Origin: Rickettsiales bacterium
Lineage (GTDB): Bacteria; Pseudomonadota; Alphaproteobacteria; Rs-D84; CACZYB01
Length of the DNA: 7,796 nt
NCBI GenBank assembly: GCA_031255155.1
Contig: JAIRTB010000029.1
Span: 1-7,796 of the forward strand
Direction of reading: 5' to 3'
Each line of letters begins with the position of its first letter. The first letter of the stretch is position 1. Of this stretch, positions 5,271 through 7,796 are shown in pieces. The notes under the pieces were generated by a model, which was given only the letters and a program-made list of their open reading frames with translations, was not told the origin of the DNA and did not search any database. The position numbers and the translations under genes are program-made.

Positions 5271-6188
5271 CTCGCATTGTCCGGATTCTATTCCGATGGT
5301 GGAATGGAAAATCCCGAAGGATTTTTTAAGCTCGTCCTTTACCGCGGCCGAGGTTTGATAGATGTCGGCGCCGGCCTTGACCTGGATGTCTAGGGCGGCC
5401 AAAGTCTTGCCGCTGGTGATCTGCCATATGTGGATATGCTCGATATAGTCGACCCCCGGTATTTGCATGAGTTTCAGGCGGGCCTTTTCGACATTCAGGT
5501 CGCTTGGGCTTCCCGCCATGAGGATGCGCGTGCTTCCCTTGAACAGGTTCGCCGCCGAGCGGACCAGCAGGCCGCCGACCAGTATCGAAAGTATCGAATC
5601 CGCGGGGGTCCATCCGGTGTAGTATATGATGATGCCTGCGGCTATGGCCGCGGCGCTGCCCATCATGTCGCCGATTACATGGTATAGCGCGCCTTTTATG
5701 TTCAGGTTGTTCTTTTCTCCGCGGTGGAGAATGAACGCGACGGCGATGTTGACCAGCAGGCCGCCCGCCGCTATGCCAAGCATGGGCAGGGCGTCGACCT
5801 CGTGCGGGTGGAACAGGCGGCCCGCGGCGTGGTATATGATCCCCGCGGCAAGGCAGAATAACAGGACCGAGTTCGCAAGGCTGGCCAGAATCTCGAAGCG
5901 CATGTATCCGAAAGAATATTCTAAGGTCGCGGGTTTGCGCCCGAAATAGAATCCGGCAAGGGACAAAAGCAGGGCGCCCGAGTCGACAAGCATGTGCGCG
6001 GCGTCCGCCATAAGGGCAAGGGATCCGCTTAGGTATCCGCCGACGAACTCCGCCGCCATGAATCCCGCGGTCAGGCAGAATCCGGCCATGACCGCGGATT
6101 CGTTTTTCCGGCTTTGGTCGTGTTCGTGATTGTGCTCGGTTTCGATTTTGGTTTTAGTTTCGGTTTCGGGCATAGGCATTGTTGTCAT
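5265..6188 (-). CDS. CDF-family divalent metal cation efflux transporter (ZitB/CzcD type)
   Basis: The 307-residue protein has the standard cation diffusion facilitator plan. A short cytoplasmic N-terminus holds a His/Asp-rich patch (HNHEHD, 19-24). Six predicted membrane helices follow, at about 33-52, 57-82, 99-120, 133-154, 168-190 and 196-213. A cytoplasmic C-terminal domain (about 215-307) contains HIHIWQITSG. Metal-site residues are present in helix 2 (H65 and D69 in HMLVD) and helix 5 (H170 and D174 in HVIGD); the H-D pairing at both sites is typical of zinc-transporting members. Such proteins export Zn(II), sometimes Cd or Co, from the cytoplasm in exchange for protons. The ATG at 6188 has GAGG eight bases upstream. 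Its promoter carries a palindrome, suggesting metal-dependent control. Exact metal specificity cannot be settled from sequence. Confidence 0.95.
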   Translation of the reverse strand: MTTMPMPETETKTKIETEHNHEHDQSRKNESAVMAGFCLTAGFMAAEFVGGYLSGSLALMADAAHMLVDSGALLLSLAGFYFGRKPATLEYSFGYMRFEILASLANSVLLFCLAAGIIYHAAGRLFHPHEVDALPMLGIAAGGLLVNIAVAFILHRGEKNNLNIKGALYHVIGDMMGSAAAIAAGIIIYYTGWTPADSILSILVGGLLVRSAANLFKGSTRILMAGSPSDLNVEKARLKLMQIPGVDYIEHIHIWQITSGKTLAALDIQVKAGADIYQTSAAVKDELKKSFGIFHSTIGIESGQCEL

Positions 6189-6206
6189 AGGCGTGTCCTC
6201 AAAACG

Positions 6207-6238
6207 ATTCTACTTTCAAAAGCCCTATTGTAAATAGG
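6207..6238 (-). promoter_or_regulatory. CDF promoter with operator-like palindrome
   Basis: On the minus strand TTTACA (6234-6229) and TAGAAT (6212-6207) are 16 bases apart, each 5 of 6 to consensus. The -35 lies inside a perfect palindrome, CCTATT-GTA-AATAGG (6224-6238), placed where a bound regulator would control RNA polymerase access. The regulator is not identifiable here. Confidence 0.6.
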
Positions 6239-6327
6239 AAAATTTTGTTTGCCGTCCCAAGCTTTTTCCGCCAAGCGTTTCCCGCCCGGCGTTTTTATGT
6301 TGAGAGTTTTGCGTGATATGATTTTGT

Positions 6328-6356
6328 TTGCCGCCAAGGGTTTGGTGTGCTATAAT
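6328..6356 (+). promoter_or_regulatory. Extended -10 promoter of the exonuclease III gene
   Basis: A perfect TATAAT (6351-6356) is preceded by TGC, forming an extended -10. A weak -35, TTGCCG (6328-6333), lies 17 bases upstream. Transcription would begin near 6363, leaving a leader of about 19 bases. The ten bases GTGCTATAAT are identical to those of the LOG promoter. Confidence 0.7.
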
Positions 6357-6381
6357 ATCCGCCAAAGCGCTGTAAAAAATA

Positions 6382-7143
6382 ATGGTAATAGCTTCGTTCA
6401 ATATAAATTCCGTGCGCGCCCACCTGGAAAATTTGGTGGAATGGCTGCGCGCGGCCGGGCCGGATGTGGTGTTGCTGCAAGAGATAAAGTGCGAATCCGC
6501 CGCTTTTCCGTCGATGCTGTTCGAGGACGAGGGGTATTCGTGCGCCGTCGCGGGCCAGAAATCGTATAACGGGGTCGCGATTCTTGCGCGCGGGTCGATA
6601 GAGGATGTGTCGGTCGGCCTGCCGTCGTCCGATGATCCGCAGGCCAGGTATATCGAGGCCGTTGTCGATGGCGGAACAAGGGTTGCGTGCGTCTATGCCC
6701 CGAACGGGGATCCTGTCGGCTCTGGGAAATATGATTATAAGTTGGAGTGGATGAAAAGGCTGAACGATCATCTGTCCGTCCTTGCCCGCCGTCCCGAAAA
6801 GGTGATAGTCGGCGGCGATTTCAATGTCGTCCGCCGCGACGATTTTGTGTATGACCCGGCCGCGTTCCGCGATTCGTCGGTGATGCAGCCCCGCGTGCGC
6901 GAGCTGTTCGAAGAGTCGCTTGCGTGCGGCTTTCGCGACGCGTGGGAGATGCTGAACCCCGGCGCCGTGGCGTATACCTATTTCGATTATAGGGGTGCGG
7001 GCGCGTATAAGGATAAAGGCTTTGTGCTGGATTATTTTTTGGTGGGCGAAATGGCGCGGCCGTCAAGGATCTGGGTGGACAAGGCTCCCCGCCTGCGCCC
7101 GCGGTCAAGCGACCACGCCCCTTTGGTGATGGAGATGGAATGA
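6382..7143 (+). CDS. xth: Exonuclease III-family AP endonuclease
   Basis: The 253-residue protein belongs to the endonuclease/exonuclease/phosphatase superfamily, ExoIII branch. These Mg-dependent enzymes cut DNA 5' to abasic sites and trim 3' ends in base excision repair. Active-site motifs are in order: FNINS (N7), LQEIK (metal-binding E34), YAPNG (Y105), GDFNV (D146 and N148), LDY (D217) and the terminal SDHAP (D244 and H245). YTYFDYRG at 198-205 corresponds to the DNA-intercalating loop, with Tyr where E. coli has Trp. The common IDHLL/IDLLL segment reads LDYFLV. The ATG at 6382 is the first codon of the conserved domain; no good ribosome site precedes it in the short leader. The downstream gene overlaps by ATGA, indicating an operon. 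A closely related ExoA/APE-type name is possible. Confidence 0.95.
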   Translation: MVIASFNINSVRAHLENLVEWLRAAGPDVVLLQEIKCESAAFPSMLFEDEGYSCAVAGQKSYNGVAILARGSIEDVSVGLPSSDDPQARYIEAVVDGGTRVACVYAPNGDPVGSGKYDYKLEWMKRLNDHLSVLARRPEKVIVGGDFNVVRRDDFVYDPAAFRDSSVMQPRVRELFEESLACGFRDAWEMLNPGAVAYTYFDYRGAGAYKDKGFVLDYFLVGEMARPSRIWVDKAPRLRPRSSDHAPLVMEME

Positions 7144-7796
7144 GGGCCCCCGCGGCGTTCCTGCTGATGGTTTTGGCGGCGTTTCCCGGCCGGGCCGTGG
7201 CGGATATATCCGCGTCCAGCGCGCGGTTTTTGGGCGCGCGGTATCTGCTGGACCCGCTTGGCGAGGGATCGGGCCGCGACGCGGATCCTTTGGTTCGCTT
7301 CGACGCGTTCGATTGCCTGACTTTCATAGAGACTGTGCTGGCGTTGGAGCTTGGGCGCGAATTGAGCTCGATAAGGTATAAGGGCGGGCGTGTCGGCTTT
7401 GCAAGCAGGAATCATTTCCTCTCTGCCGATTGGCTTGCGAACAATGCGGATATAGTCCGCGACATCACGCGCGACCTGGGCGTTCCGTTCGCGTATAGGA
7501 ATACCGTCATAGACAGGCGGAATTGGTTTTTAAGGACCCACCGCCTTATCGTTCAGGCCGCGCCCGCCCGGGTGGATAGCTTTTATATAGTCAAGATGGA
7601 CCTGTCCGCCTATCGTGAAAAGCTGATAGCCTCGATTACCGTCCCGCTGCTTGCCGCGTTCGTCCAGGCGGATGAAGGCTTGGAGGAAAAGATAGGCACC
7701 GACCTGGTCTATTCGCATATAGGCTTTCTGATTCCCGGCGGCGAAAGCTTGGTCCTGCGCCACGCGTCAAGCTCCGCCGGCCGGGTCGTCGACATG
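7140..7796 (+). CDS. Exported DUF1460-type (N-acetylmuramoyl-L-alanine amidase-like) protein, 3'-truncated
   Basis: An open frame of 219 codons starts at the ATG overlapping the xth stop (ATGA) and continues in frame to the right edge without a stop. It opens with a Sec signal peptide (MRAPAAFLLMVLAA, probable cut after Ala21 in RAVA). The body has the landmarks of DUF1460 (PF07313), an NlpC/P60-superfamily cysteine amidase family. These are YLLDPLGEG (35-43), DCLTFIE with the likely catalytic Cys59, RYKGG (79-83), the RNHFLSADW segment (90-98), and YSHIGF with likely catalytic His193 followed by LRHAS. Characterised relatives cleave the N-acetylmuramoyl-L-alanine bond of peptidoglycan fragments in the periplasm. 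Translational coupling to a DNA-repair gene looks like economy of layout and not a shared pathway. A few C-terminal residues are missing from view. Confidence 0.85.
   Translation, partial: MRAPAAFLLMVLAAFPGRAVADISASSARFLGARYLLDPLGEGSGRDADPLVRFDAFDCLTFIETVLALELGRELSSIRYKGGRVGFASRNHFLSADWLANNADIVRDITRDLGVPFAYRNTVIDRRNWFLRTHRLIVQAAPARVDSFYIVKMDLSAYREKLIASITVPLLAAFVQADEGLEEKIGTDLVYSHIGFLIPGGESLVLRHASSSAGRVVDM

Noticed and set aside
6242..6333. Direct repeat ATTTTGTTTGCCG at 6242 and 6321
   Set aside because: A 13-base match in the AT-rich CDF-xth intergenic region, without further structure; the second copy partly forms the weak xth -35, so it was not called separately.

Overview
The window is about 60% GC by eye and reads as chromosomal DNA of a bacterium, most probably an alphaproteobacterium. 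The PpiD and trigger factor are of proteobacterial type, the tRNA has an encoded CCA, and the promoters are sigma70-like. The lineage is inferred from protein resemblance only. Isoleucine codon ATA is used unusually often for this GC content.

Left part (1-3240). A 5'-truncated PpiD-type envelope chaperone gene runs rightward. It converges on a leftward pair: trigger factor (tig) followed, with an ATGA overlap, by a small gene for a signal-peptide-bearing FKBP domain. That small protein is a recognisable duplicate of trigger factor's own PPIase domain, about 55% identical with a 27-base identical stretch. This makes a local cluster of three protein-folding factors, one cytosolic and two predicted to act outside the inner membrane.

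Centre (3241-4595). A strong promoter drives tRNA-Cys(GCA). Infection of the same transcript continues into infC (IF-3), which starts 21 bases after the tRNA at a TTG codon and ends at a clear intrinsic terminator. Beyond it lie about 490 bases with no convincing gene, holding a mosaic of direct repeats. Two 75-base units each carry a perfect DnaA-box 9-mer.

Right part (4596-7796). Leftward genes encode a CDF-type metal efflux transporter and, behind it, a LOG-family nucleotide phosphoribohydrolase with its own promoter sitting on the transporter's last codons. Divergently, an exonuclease III-type AP endonuclease is followed, again with an ATGA overlap, by an exported DUF1460-type cysteine amidase that runs off the right edge. 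The CDF promoter carries a palindrome suited to a metal-responsive regulator. The main novelty candidates are the exported trigger-factor-derived FKBP, the DnaA-box repeat mosaic and the tRNA-Cys/infC transcript.
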